Position numbers and translations under genes: made by a program
In this document: positions 1-7,239 of the stretch, one piece after another
Numbering within the stretch: position 1 is the stretch's first letter
Layout of the letters: each line of letters starts with the position of its first letter
The notes under the pieces: model-generated
The model's database searches: none
The model's input: the letters and a program-made list of their open reading frames with translations, nothing else
Told to the model about the DNA's origin: nothing
Source of the DNA: an uncultured Clostridia bacterium
GTDB lineage: Bacteria; Bacillota; Clostridia; Oscillospirales; Acutalibacteraceae
DNA length: 18,901 nt
Assembly: GCA_904420155.1 (NCBI GenBank)
Contig: CAJFUH010000050.1
Coordinates: 1 to 18,901, forward strand
Direction of reading: 5' to 3'

Positions 1-2
1 CC

Positions 3-668
3 TTATCGGCTGCTTTCCTCCGACAAAGGCGGAAACTCCAGTCCATTCTTTTTACAGTAAGCCCGCAAATAGTCCCACGCCATGCGGGCGCAGTCATCCA
101 GTTCTACCTCTCCGCTGTCTAACACCATATGATAGCTGGCGGCCTCTCCCCATCCTAAATCATTATAATAATGGTGGTAGTTAGAACGGCGCTGATCCTT
201 ACGGCGAATATAAGTTTCATTGGATTCTTCCGGGGATAAATGATAAAACTCAATCGCTCGTTCCAATCTCTTCTGGATTTCCGCATGGATAAAGAAACGG
301 ACGCAATAAGGGAACTCTTTCAAAATATAGTCCGCAGAACGCCCTACAATTACACAAGGGCCGCTTTTGGCCGCTTCTTGGATAATATGGGATTGCACGC
401 TGTATACCTTGTCGTAAATAGGCAACGTACCGATCTCTCCGTTTTTCGCAACATATTGTTTCATGGCTAGGGAATAGATTAAGCTGTCATTGGAACGTTC
501 CTCCGCCTGATCCAACAATTCCTGGGTAATCCCTTGTTCTTTGGATATCTGTATAATGGATGCCTTATCGTAAAATGGGACATTCATTTTTTCTGCCAGT
601 ATTCTACCGATTTCTTTTCCTCCACTGCCAAATTGCCGGGAAATAGTAACGATAAGATGGTTGTTCAT
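3..668 (-). CDS. Cytidylate-kinase-like family protein
   Basis: A complete 221-residue cytosolic protein of the cytidylate-kinase-like family (P-loop NMP kinase fold, common in Clostridia). The N-terminus carries a phosphate-binding-loop-like stretch, SRQFGSGGKEIG (residues 10-21). It has the GSGG pattern typical of this group rather than the classical GxxGxGK[ST] of Cmk. It is followed by YDK near residue 33 and by VIVGRSADY near residue 107, as in related kinases. An Arg-rich segment with RRKDQRR near residues 155-161 resembles the lid region. There is no signal peptide or membrane segment. The ATG is preceded by GAGGAGG with an 8-nt gap, which supports this start. The gene stands alone and reads away from the AT-rich gap at 669-1063. 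The family's true substrate is not established, so a role in CMP phosphorylation is only a possibility. Confidence 0.85.
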   Translation of the reverse strand: MNNHLIVTISRQFGSGGKEIGRILAEKMNVPFYDKASIIQISKEQGITQELLDQAEERSNDSLIYSLAMKQYVAKNGEIGTLPIYDKVYSVQSHIIQEAAKSGPCVIVGRSADYILKEFPYCVRFFIHAEIQKRLERAIEFYHLSPEESNETYIRRKDQRRSNYHHYYNDLGWGEAASYHMVLDSGEVELDDCARMAWDYLRAYCKKNGLEFPPLSEESSR

Positions 669-1063
669 GACATACGCCTCCTCTTTTAATCTGTAAATAC
701 ATCATAAATTTTTATTAACATATATCATTTATTGCATAGTTAAAAGGTATTGGCTATATAGAATAATAATATTATATCATATATTTCCAAAAATATCTAA
801 ACTATCATGAAATTTCTTTTGTTTTTTTACAAATTTTATTTATTATTCCATATGAGAAATATAAATCTTTGCCGTTTGGGTAAAATTGTATATATTAAAT
901 AAAATATATCGAATAATCTTGTGATTAATTGAATGTTTTTCACATGTTTTTTTCTTATTTTAAAACTTTGGTATTTACATAAAATCCGAATAGGGCGGTT
1001 TTTCTTTTATTTTTTCTTGTCGGTTATCATTCACAAAAAATTATAAGCACAGGAGAATCTGCA
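669..1063. other. AT-rich intergenic region between divergent genes
   Basis: This 395-bp spacer separates the minus-strand kinase-like gene from the plus-strand signal peptidase gene, so it should hold the promoters of both. It is far richer in A+T than the flanking genes and has long T runs. I see no convincing gene. There is a short palindrome ATAATATTAT at 766-775. On the minus strand its TATAAT (complement of 771-776) could be a -10 box for the kinase gene, but no good -35 lies upstream of it. On the plus strand TTTGCC (868-873), 17 nt, TATATT (891-896) is a weak promoter-like pair. Neither is strong enough to list separately. Confidence 0.5.
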
Positions 1064-1762
1064 ATGAGACCACTGCTTCTGCGCGGACTTTCGTTTTTGA
1101 AACGGCTGCTTTTTATCCTTTCCCTTTTGTCCTTATTATTCGTTCTCTTTACTTGTTTTGTATTACAAAAGGGAGAAGGGCCTGCCATTGCGGGGTATTC
1201 GCTTTTGTCTGTCCAATCCGATTCCATGTCTCCCGCATTGGAGGCCGGAGATATCATCCTCACCCGTCCCGTTGATCCGAATGCTTTAAAAGAAGGGGAT
1301 ATTGTTACTTTTTTCTCTCCAGACCCTGCGCGGTCCGGAGAGAAAGTTACCCATCGTATCCATCACTTTATCCAAATAGAAGGGGGCTCTGCCTTCATCA
1401 GCAAAGGGGACGCCTCCTCTTCCTTGGACCTTTACCCCGTCCCAGTCGATCAAGTGGTGGGGATCTGTATCGCCCGCTTTCCCAAACTGGGATATTTCTT
1501 CCAATTTTTACGGTCTCCTTTGGGATATCTGCTGCTGGTGGTCCTTCCACTCTTTCTTCTCTTATGTCTGCAACTGATCCGGTTATTTCAATTGCTTTTC
1601 CAATCCCATTTGCAAGAGGTCGAGAGACGCCAAAGGCAGCAGGCGCAAATCAATAGGGAGCGGGAACAACTGGCGGACACTGCGGCTTACTATCGTTTTT
1701 TGATCCGGCAGTTAGAAAACCATAAGGATCTACCGCCTGAAAGCAAAAATCCGAAAAACTGA
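1064..1762 (+). CDS. sipW: SipW-type signal peptidase I (S26B family) with coiled-coil tail
   Basis: A 232-residue membrane-bound signal peptidase of the archaeal/ER-like type (MEROPS S26B), which uses a Ser-His dyad instead of the bacterial Ser-Lys. The N-terminal membrane helix spans about residues 13-34. The SDSMSP motif has the likely catalytic Ser54, VTHRI has the likely catalytic His97, and SKGDA (residues 113-117) is the conserved KGD box. A second membrane helix lies at about 152-175. After it comes a charged, Gln/Arg/Glu-rich cytoplasmic tail of roughly 55 residues that looks like a coiled coil. AGGAG lies 8 nt before the ATG. The next gene encodes a protein with a SipW-dependent signal peptide, so this peptidase is probably dedicated to processing it. 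No terminator hairpin separates the two genes, so cotranscription is likely. Confidence 0.9.
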   Translation: MRPLLLRGLSFLKRLLFILSLLSLLFVLFTCFVLQKGEGPAIAGYSLLSVQSDSMSPALEAGDIILTRPVDPNALKEGDIVTFFSPDPARSGEKVTHRIHHFIQIEGGSAFISKGDASSSLDLYPVPVDQVVGICIARFPKLGYFFQFLRSPLGYLLLVVLPLFLLLCLQLIRLFQLLFQSHLQEVERRQRQQAQINREREQLADTAAYYRFLIRQLENHKDLPPESKNPKN

Positions 1763-1882
1763 TAAAATCTGCTAGTCTATCTTTTATGAATCTGGCTTGC
1801 CCTTTCTTTTACACTTATCATATCGCCCCTTCATTATCCTTCTGTTTCCAATTTTTAAAAAAATAAAAAAGAATGGTGATGC

Positions 1883-2569
1883 ATGATGAAACGTATACGC
1901 CCTTACTATGGTCCTTTGCCCCCTCTTTCCCACGTATCCGCTATCTCTCCTTCCAAACACTCAGTATGGCTATGCGTCCTCTCTATCCTTCTTTGCCTTA
2001 CTCTGCTGTGCGGCGTTACTTCCGCCTATTTTACGGATATCATTACCAATCAGAATAACCGAATCCAAACAGGGAATCTCAAAGTAGGATTGGAAGTATC
2101 GGATAAGCTCGCGGCAGGTAATGACCTGGACAAAACTTCCCCGCATTATTACGATCTAAAAACAGCAGAAGACGGCGTTATCTTTTCCAGCGATTCTGAC
2201 AATTGGAAACCTGGGGATCAAGGAACCCGCTATTTCAAAATTTCCAATCAGGGAAATATGCCTCTAGATTATCAGCTTGCTTTTCAAGTACAGGACGGCG
2301 GACTGGGCGGCGCTTTGACCTTTACCATTACCAACCTTTCTGACGGCGGAAAAATTTCTGGCGTAGATGAAGAATTCCATACGGTAACGGGGAGTTCCCT
2401 GGGGGACGTTTCTTTCTCCCACCAAAAAATGGAAAGCGGCCCCTCTTATGATTTGTATCAGATAGATTATGTCCTGTCGGAATCTTTGGACAATTCCTAT
2501 AATACGGATACTCCCGCCTATTTCAGCATGGATGTAACCTTAACGGCACAACAAGTGTCGGAGGGGTGA
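1883..2569 (+). CDS. SipW-dependent TasA/camelysin-like secreted protein
   Basis: A 228-residue exported protein of the TasA/CalY (camelysin) type. A basic and Pro-rich N-terminal stretch of about 27 residues precedes a hydrophobic segment (about 28-46) ending in GVTSA, then YFTD and, after a short gap, NRIQTGNL. This 'A-[YF]-F-[ST]-D ... N-x-x-x-[TA]-G-x-L' arrangement is the hallmark of SipW-dependent signal peptides, with likely cleavage at Ala48-Tyr49. The mature part (about 180 residues) is rich in Asp, Ser and Gly, with the beta-sandwich character expected of fibre-forming matrix proteins, and ends in a beta-strand-like DVTLTAQQV. It contains no Cys after the signal peptide and no sortase motif. 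The start has a weak ribosome site (GGTGAT) and an ATGATG double start, so translation could begin at either. Matrix fibre formation is inferred from the family. Confidence 0.85.
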   Translation: MMKRIRPYYGPLPPLSHVSAISPSKHSVWLCVLSILLCLTLLCGVTSAYFTDIITNQNNRIQTGNLKVGLEVSDKLAAGNDLDKTSPHYYDLKTAEDGVIFSSDSDNWKPGDQGTRYFKISNQGNMPLDYQLAFQVQDGGLGGALTFTITNLSDGGKISGVDEEFHTVTGSSLGDVSFSHQKMESGPSYDLYQIDYVLSESLDNSYNTDTPAYFSMDVTLTAQQVSEG

Positions 2570-2643
2570 TAACACGATTTTTCTAATAAAATATGTTTGG
2601 TATGTTTTCTCTCACACTCTTCTGTATTTTCTTCGATATCCGT

Positions 2644-2683
2644 CCCCCCTCTTTCTATGGGATAGAAAGAGGGGGGATTTTTC
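2644..2683 (+). terminator. Intrinsic terminator after the SipW/TasA-like pair
   Basis: A perfect 15-bp stem (2644-2658 with 2662-2676), GGG loop and ATTTTT tail. It closes the two-gene unit and insulates the antiporter promoter downstream. Confidence 0.93.
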
Positions 2684-2751
2684 TGAACAGATAGAAAATA
2701 TTTAGGCAGTTTCCCATAAAAAACTCATAATTTCTTAGTTTATTGTTTATA

Positions 2752-2780
2752 TTGTAAAAATACAGCAAAAGTAATATAAT
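2752..2780 (+). promoter_or_regulatory. SigA-type promoter of the antiporter gene
   Basis: TTGTAA (2752-2757), 17-nt spacer, perfect TATAAT (2775-2780). Transcription should start near 2787, about 34 nt before the TTG start codon. The in-frame ATG at 2779 overlaps the -10 box, so it cannot be on the main transcript. Confidence 0.8.
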
Positions 2781-2806
2781 GCATGAGTTGAAAAGAATTG
2801 CAGCAA

Positions 2807-2811
2807 AGGAG
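2807..2811 (+). promoter_or_regulatory. Ribosome binding site that fixes the antiporter start
   Basis: AGGAG (within AAAGGAG) lies 9 nt before the TTG at 2821. No comparable site exists for the upstream ATG. Confidence 0.8.
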
Positions 2812-2820
2812 AAGATATCG

Positions 2821-4089
2821 TTGACTTCCTATAATTTTCTACTGGATTTAGCTTTGATTTTAATCAGTACCAAGCTATTAAGTTTGGTGACAAAAAAGTT
2901 TAAAATGCCGCAGGTCGTAGGGGCTTTGCTGGCTGGTCTTATTTTAGGCCCAGCTATGCTCAATTTTTTAAAAGAAACTGATTTTATCAGCCAAATGGCT
3001 GAGGTCGGTGTCATTGTCCTCATGTTCACGGCAGGACTGGAAACCGATATTAAGGAATTAAAAAAGACCGGAAAGGCGTCCTTTATCATCGCCTTGTCGG
3101 GCGTAATCATCCCTTTGGCGGGCGGCTTTGGATTAGCTTACTTTTTTAATAACCAGGAAATCGCCAATCCCGCTACTCCCATCCTGCTGCAAAACATCTT
3201 TATCGGCGTTATTCTCACCGCTACCTCAGTCAGTATCACAGTGGAAACGCTCAAAGAAATGGGAAAATTAAATACCCGTGCGGGAAATGCGATTCTGGGG
3301 GCGGCTATTATCGACGATATTTTAGGCATCATCGCGCTTACCATTATTACCAGCATGGCGGATACTTCCGTCAATATCCTGTGGGTTCTCTTAAAAATTG
3401 CCGCTTTCTTTGTGTGTGCCATTGGGGTTGGATTCTTATTTTATTACCTCTTTAATAAGTGGCAAAAACATTATAACAAAGATCTGCGCCGTTTTGTGAT
3501 TGTAGCGTTCGTGTTTTGTTTGCTGCTCTCCTACTGCGCGGAAGTCTTCTTTGGAGTGGCGGATATCACCGGTTCGTTCATCGCCGGACTGATTATTTCC
3601 AATACCCAGCGTACCAAATATATCGCGTCCCGTTTTGAAACGGTTTCTTACATGCTGCTTTCCCCCATCTTTTTCGCCAGTATCGGCATCAAAGTGGTTT
3701 TGCCGGATATGACCGCTTCCCTTATTATCTTCTCAATCTTGCTGGTCATCGTGGCTATCCTGACCAAAATCGTCGGCTGTGGATTGGGTGCGAAATTATG
3801 CAGATATTCCAATGCGGAATGTGTACAGATCGGCATGGGGATGGTCTCCCGCGGTGAAGTGGCCTTAATTGTCGCCAGTAAAGGGGCCGCTATCGGGCTC
3901 ATGTCCTCCGTATTTTTTGGGCCTGTTATCATCACTGTGGTAATCACTACCATTGCAGCCCCTATTCTTTTAAAATTAGTGTTCCGTTCAAAACAGGATA
4001 AAACCGATCCTCCTATCGAAAGCGGATTGGTACAGAACATCAAGGAAATGGACCAATTGAATAACGAAGTACAGGAACTTTCCCATTAA
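2821..4089 (+). CDS. Cation:proton antiporter, KefB/CPA2 type (Na_H_Exchanger family)
   Basis: A 422-residue polytopic membrane protein with about 12 hydrophobic segments over its length, of the monovalent cation:proton antiporter-2 family. It would exchange Na+ or K+ for H+ across the cytoplasmic membrane. Family marks are MPQVVGALLAGLILGP (29-44), FTAGLETD (69-76) and the paired acidic residues Asp165-Asp166 in AAIIDDILG, the site of ion exchange in CPA antiporters. MVSRGEVALIVA in the last third is also typical. The short polar C-terminus of roughly 40 residues has no TrkA-N/KTN domain, so it is not a full KefB/KefC. The TTG start at 2821 is chosen because it has a well-spaced AGGAG and because the upstream ATG at 2779 lies in the -10 box. 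The gene is monocistronic, flanked by terminators. Its cation cannot be told from sequence. Confidence 0.9.
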   Translation: MTSYNFLLDLALILISTKLLSLVTKKFKMPQVVGALLAGLILGPAMLNFLKETDFISQMAEVGVIVLMFTAGLETDIKELKKTGKASFIIALSGVIIPLAGGFGLAYFFNNQEIANPATPILLQNIFIGVILTATSVSITVETLKEMGKLNTRAGNAILGAAIIDDILGIIALTIITSMADTSVNILWVLLKIAAFFVCAIGVGFLFYYLFNKWQKHYNKDLRRFVIVAFVFCLLLSYCAEVFFGVADITGSFIAGLIISNTQRTKYIASRFETVSYMLLSPIFFASIGIKVVLPDMTASLIIFSILLVIVAILTKIVGCGLGAKLCRYSNAECVQIGMGMVSRGEVALIVASKGAAIGLMSSVFFGPVIITVVITTIAAPILLKLVFRSKQDKTDPPIESGLVQNIKEMDQLNNEVQELSH

Positions 4090-4105
4090 ACTCTTCCCTT
4101 AACCA

Positions 4106-4144
4106 AAAATCCCGGTACAGCAATCTAAGCTGTACCGGGATTTT
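4106..4144. terminator. Bidirectional terminator between convergent genes
   Basis: A perfect 16-bp stem (4106-4121 with 4129-4144) with a 7-nt loop, an A run on the left arm and a T run on the right. It can serve the antiporter gene on plus and the glycosyltransferase gene on minus. A second, imperfect hairpin (4158-4187, two 5-bp helices around an internal loop) lies closer to the minus-strand gene but lacks a T run. Confidence 0.9.
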
Positions 4145-4267
4145 CTCTTCATAACCAAGGGAATCCCTGTCTCAACAGGATATCCCTAATTGGATCGTTT
4201 ATGTATACGCCGTTTGGGATAAGGCACACCTATAGCCCAACCGTCACTCTTCCATTCCCCTATTGAA

Positions 4268-5818
4268 CTACTCCTTCACACGGTACAAAATATATTTTTT
4301 CCCTTTCCCGTCAAAGGTCCCCTCTTGTTCCGCGACCATTTCGTAGTTTTCCCGCAAATAATCCAATTTAAACTGGGAACGGTCTTTGTCTTCCGACCAC
4401 TCCATCACTACGTAATCTACCATCTTTTCTTTTAAATAGCGGTTTTGCTCCTGCATCATCTCCGGATACCGGTCCACGGTGATATTCAATTTACAGAAAT
4501 ATTTCGTCTGGGGGACAATTTCCGCCGCTGTATAAAACCCTCCGTCTAAAAACCCGTAGTTTAGCAGTGTCGCTCCCGGCGTTTGACGGATAATTTCTGC
4601 AAACTGATACTGCACCAAATCTTCTTTTTTGGTCCCTAGAGACCGGGCGTTCGGGCTTAGGATCAAGCATCCTATAAATAAAAGAAGGACAAACAGGCTA
4701 TATACGCTCCCTTTTCTTGTCCATTTTTGTAATAACGCTGCATTCCATTTATGTAAGAGGAAACGGACAGCGGGAAGGTACCCCAACGGGGCAAAGGGGG
4801 CAAAAATCAGGAAATAATAGGGATAGGCAGACCCTCCCCCATAAACTCCCGCAATCAAAAACAAAAAACATAATAGTACAGAAAGCCTTGCCATACTGTC
4901 TGGAAGCATCCGCTTGGAACAGGTAAAATACAGCACTCCCGCTACCGCCGGAAGAGAAAAGAATATATTTTTGATAAACTCCATGCATAGCATCACCAGC
5001 ATAAATAAGAGCCTGCTGGGCACCCCCATAGGGTGGGAATAACCAAAGATATTGACAACAAAATAAGCGTTGATAAAGTCATAAAAGGCATGATGGAAAG
5101 AAAAATAGATAACCCATGGGACCGCCGTCAACAGCATCCCCGATACAAATATGACACAGCTTAGAAAAGCTCGTCCCACATGTTTCTGCCGGATGAGATC
5201 AAAGAAAATCATCATCATCCAGGCAAACCAAAACCCCAGCATCGTATACTTGATCCACAGTACACAGCCCGCCAATATCCCATTGAGCAATAGTAACGAA
5301 AAAGGCATTGGGGAGCGGTCCCTATTCTGCATATACCGCAACAAATAAAACAAACTGGCCGCCAATAACGGTAGGCAGAATTCTTCTGCGCTGTCCCCTT
5401 TACAAAAGCTATTGGAAGAAAGGACAGCAAACGTAAGTACCGGCAGCAATACATAGGCATACGCTTTGCCGGCAAACAGCCGAATAGTCCGATAGGAAAA
5501 CCACAGAAACATCCCAAAGGACAAAATTTCAAAGAAAAAGACCCCTAAAAAACTGTCAAAGGATATCCATGAAGCAATCCCATGTATGAAATACAACAAA
5601 GGCCCTTTCTGTTCAAATAAATCCTGGTAGGGGACCCTCCCCTGCATCATCCCTTTTCCCACCGTAAAAAAGCAGTTGGAATCGTTCCAATCGTTAAGCG
5701 GATATAAGAAAGAAGACTTGGTGCAAAATAGGAGAAATACAGCGGATAAGGCAAAACAAAAAACTACCGCTTTCCACTCTTTTTGGGGACGAATCGATAA
5801 AAGTTTGATCGCAATCAT
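4268..5818 (-). CDS. GT-C-type membrane glycosyltransferase (PMT/ArnT-like)
   Basis: A 516-residue protein with about 10-12 membrane helices and a soluble C-terminal part of about 100 residues. After the first helix (about residues 17-34) comes a short outer loop with LNDWNDSN. Asp43 and Asp46 there are well placed as the acidic motif that GT-C transferases (PMT, ArnT, GT39/GT83) carry in the first external loop. YQDLFEQKGPLLYFIHG follows, as often seen in clostridial members. Such enzymes move a sugar from a polyprenyl-phosphate donor to an acceptor on the outer face of the membrane. Donor and acceptor are unknown here. An upstream in-frame TTG (5842) lacks a ribosome site. The ATG at 5818 has GAGG with a 5-nt gap and is preferred. 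No cell-wall or polysaccharide genes lie nearby. Confidence 0.78.
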   Translation of the reverse strand: MIAIKLLSIRPQKEWKAVVFCFALSAVFLLFCTKSSFLYPLNDWNDSNCFFTVGKGMMQGRVPYQDLFEQKGPLLYFIHGIASWISFDSFLGVFFFEILSFGMFLWFSYRTIRLFAGKAYAYVLLPVLTFAVLSSNSFCKGDSAEEFCLPLLAASLFYLLRYMQNRDRSPMPFSLLLLNGILAGCVLWIKYTMLGFWFAWMMMIFFDLIRQKHVGRAFLSCVIFVSGMLLTAVPWVIYFSFHHAFYDFINAYFVVNIFGYSHPMGVPSRLLFMLVMLCMEFIKNIFFSLPAVAGVLYFTCSKRMLPDSMARLSVLLCFLFLIAGVYGGGSAYPYYFLIFAPFAPLGYLPAVRFLLHKWNAALLQKWTRKGSVYSLFVLLLFIGCLILSPNARSLGTKKEDLVQYQFAEIIRQTPGATLLNYGFLDGGFYTAAEIVPQTKYFCKLNITVDRYPEMMQEQNRYLKEKMVDYVVMEWSEDKDRSQFKLDYLRENYEMVAEQEGTFDGKGKKYILYRVKE

Positions 5819-6015
5819 CCTTCCCTCTGTTTGTCTCGACAAAATCAGACAGAATAAGAGCGTGCAGGAAAAGAAAGAAAACAGAAAGTTTCCGGGATTG
5901 CAAGAGCCCCTAAAAAGTATACTTTCTAAGTCCCTTTTATTTTCCCGTTGTTTCCCCGGCTAGGGTGAAAAAGAAGTGTTTTTCTTTTACAGACACGCTA
6001 TAGTGTCATGGTATC

Positions 6016-6960
6016 CTATTCTGCCGAAAATTGCAAGGGTTTCTCCTTGGAAACTGTCAGATCTTGTGTTTCTTGCAATGATTGCAGCGGCGGGATGTCT
6101 TGAGCGTCGTCCGGCAGGGAATGGACCTGCTGCAAATAGGCGCTTACCCGGTTGTCATCCTCCTGCGGATAAACAAATTGAAAATGTTCGGCCACCTTGT
6201 GGGATATTTGGCGAAACAGGTCGCACATGACAAACAGGGCCTTCCAAATATGTTCCCGTTCTGCATCGGGATACGTCTTCAAAAGCCGCAGCCACACGGG
6301 TTTCTCTAGGGACTGTTCCAAAAACTTGCCATATTCCCCGATATTAACCGTAAAACCATCCTGGCTTCCCACGGACCAGGCCAGCATCCGCAACAACTTA
6401 TCTCTTACCGGGCCGTCCATGATCGCTTTGACATAGGTGATTTCCCACCTCCACAGCCCTTTGGCCACATAGGTGGATCCCCACCAGAACCCCTTGCAGC
6501 AGGCTGCAAAGTCATAGGCGTCCGGTGGAGATATCACATAATCTTTGTCAGAGGCTTCCGGCAGCGGAGGAATCCGTCCATCCTTATCCAACAGCACCTG
6601 GGTGAGGCTATCCCATTGGAATCTTTGTTCCACCTGTTCACAGCTTAATAAGGTGAGATCGATCCGGCTTCCGTCCGTAAATTGCATCAGGTAGACAAAC
6701 TTCCCCCTCTGTTTCGGCCTGCCGGTTTTAGTCTGGTCCGGAAGCTGCTGGATCATCTTTTCTCCAAAGAGATCCGTCCAATGGGGGTCGAGCAAAAAAG
6801 ATTCCAATTCGTTTACAACATAGACAATATCATAATCCTGAAAGCAGTCCGGCCTTACCCGCGGATTACTGCGGGATCCATTGAGCATCACTGCACGGAT
6901 CCTTGGATCCTCCCGCGCAATTTCCAATATTAAATTCATGATCTCTGTTTCGCTTCTCAT
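6016..6960 (-). CDS. AadE/ANT(6)-like aminoglycoside 6-adenylyltransferase family protein
   Basis: A 314-residue cytosolic nucleotidyltransferase of the aminoglycoside 6-adenylyltransferase (streptomycin adenylyltransferase) family. The N-terminal domain has the complete catalytic signature: MLNGSRSNP with Gly28-Ser29, then FQDYDIVYVV with Asp42 and Asp44, and a third acidic residue, Asp101, in RIDLTLL. The C-terminal helical domain includes FWWGSTYVAKGL near residue 170, also typical. The protein is some 20-30 residues longer than usual at the C-terminus; the extra tail after about residue 285 is polar. AAAAGG lies 7 nt before the ATG, supporting the start. Family members adenylylate the 6-OH of streptomycin, but chromosomal homologues in Firmicutes need not confer resistance. 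No mobile-element sequence or resistance cluster is nearby, so this looks like a resident gene. Confidence 0.88.
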   Translation of the reverse strand: MRSETEIMNLILEIAREDPRIRAVMLNGSRSNPRVRPDCFQDYDIVYVVNELESFLLDPHWTDLFGEKMIQQLPDQTKTGRPKQRGKFVYLMQFTDGSRIDLTLLSCEQVEQRFQWDSLTQVLLDKDGRIPPLPEASDKDYVISPPDAYDFAACCKGFWWGSTYVAKGLWRWEITYVKAIMDGPVRDKLLRMLAWSVGSQDGFTVNIGEYGKFLEQSLEKPVWLRLLKTYPDAEREHIWKALFVMCDLFRQISHKVAEHFQFVYPQEDDNRVSAYLQQVHSLPDDAQDIPPLQSLQETQDLTVSKEKPLQFSAE

Positions 6961-7116
6961 ATGTTCGCCTTTTCCTCTCAGTTGATTTTAAACGATACAG
7001 ATTGTTATATGCCTTCTTTCTTTTTAGTATGCCAAGTTTTTAAAATTTAGTCATCGATTATTTAGTAATCAAATGTGAACTATTTTTTAAATATCTTCCT
7101 ATCCCTGCTCTTGACC

Positions 7117-7144
7117 TTGACATTTTTTCCCTCCATAGTACAAT
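7117..7144 (+). promoter_or_regulatory. SigA-type promoter of htpG
   Basis: TTGACA (7117-7122, perfect), 16-nt spacer, TACAAT (7139-7144). Start of transcription is expected near 7151. No CIRCE element (HrcA operator) is present around it. Confidence 0.78.
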
Positions 7145-7155
7145 TAAAAGAAATA

Positions 7156-7181
7156 GGCTGCCTGAAAGTAGGCAGTCTTTT
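7156..7181 (+). promoter_or_regulatory. Terminator-like hairpin at the 5' end of the htpG leader
   Basis: An 8-bp stem (7156-7163 with 7170-7177, one G-U pair), 6-nt loop and TTTT. It starts about 5 nt after the predicted transcription start and about 45 nt before the ribosome site GAGGAGG. It could protect the mRNA 5' end or act as an attenuator. Neither can be shown from sequence. Confidence 0.55.
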
Positions 7182-7239
7182 CCTATCTTCTAACAGAAGC
7201 CATTTTCTGGCGCTATGATATCACGAGGAGGAACGGATT

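Noticed and set aside
1017..1046. Promoter TTGTCG-18-TTATAA before the signal peptidase gene
   Set aside because: Transcription would start at about 1053, inside the AGGAG ribosome site, so it could not drive this gene normally.
2779..2820. N-terminal 14-residue extension of the antiporter starting at ATG 2779
   Set aside because: The ATG overlaps the TATAAT box and has no ribosome site; TTG 2821 has AGGAG at the right distance.
5945..6010. Terminator after the AadE-like gene
   Set aside because: Only a 5-bp GACAC/GTGTC hairpin without T run and a weak A/T hairpin (AAAAGAA/TTCTTTT) are seen; not strong enough to call.
7050..7239. CIRCE operator (HrcA site) before htpG
   Set aside because: No TTAGCACTC-N9-GAGTGCTAA-like repeat is present.
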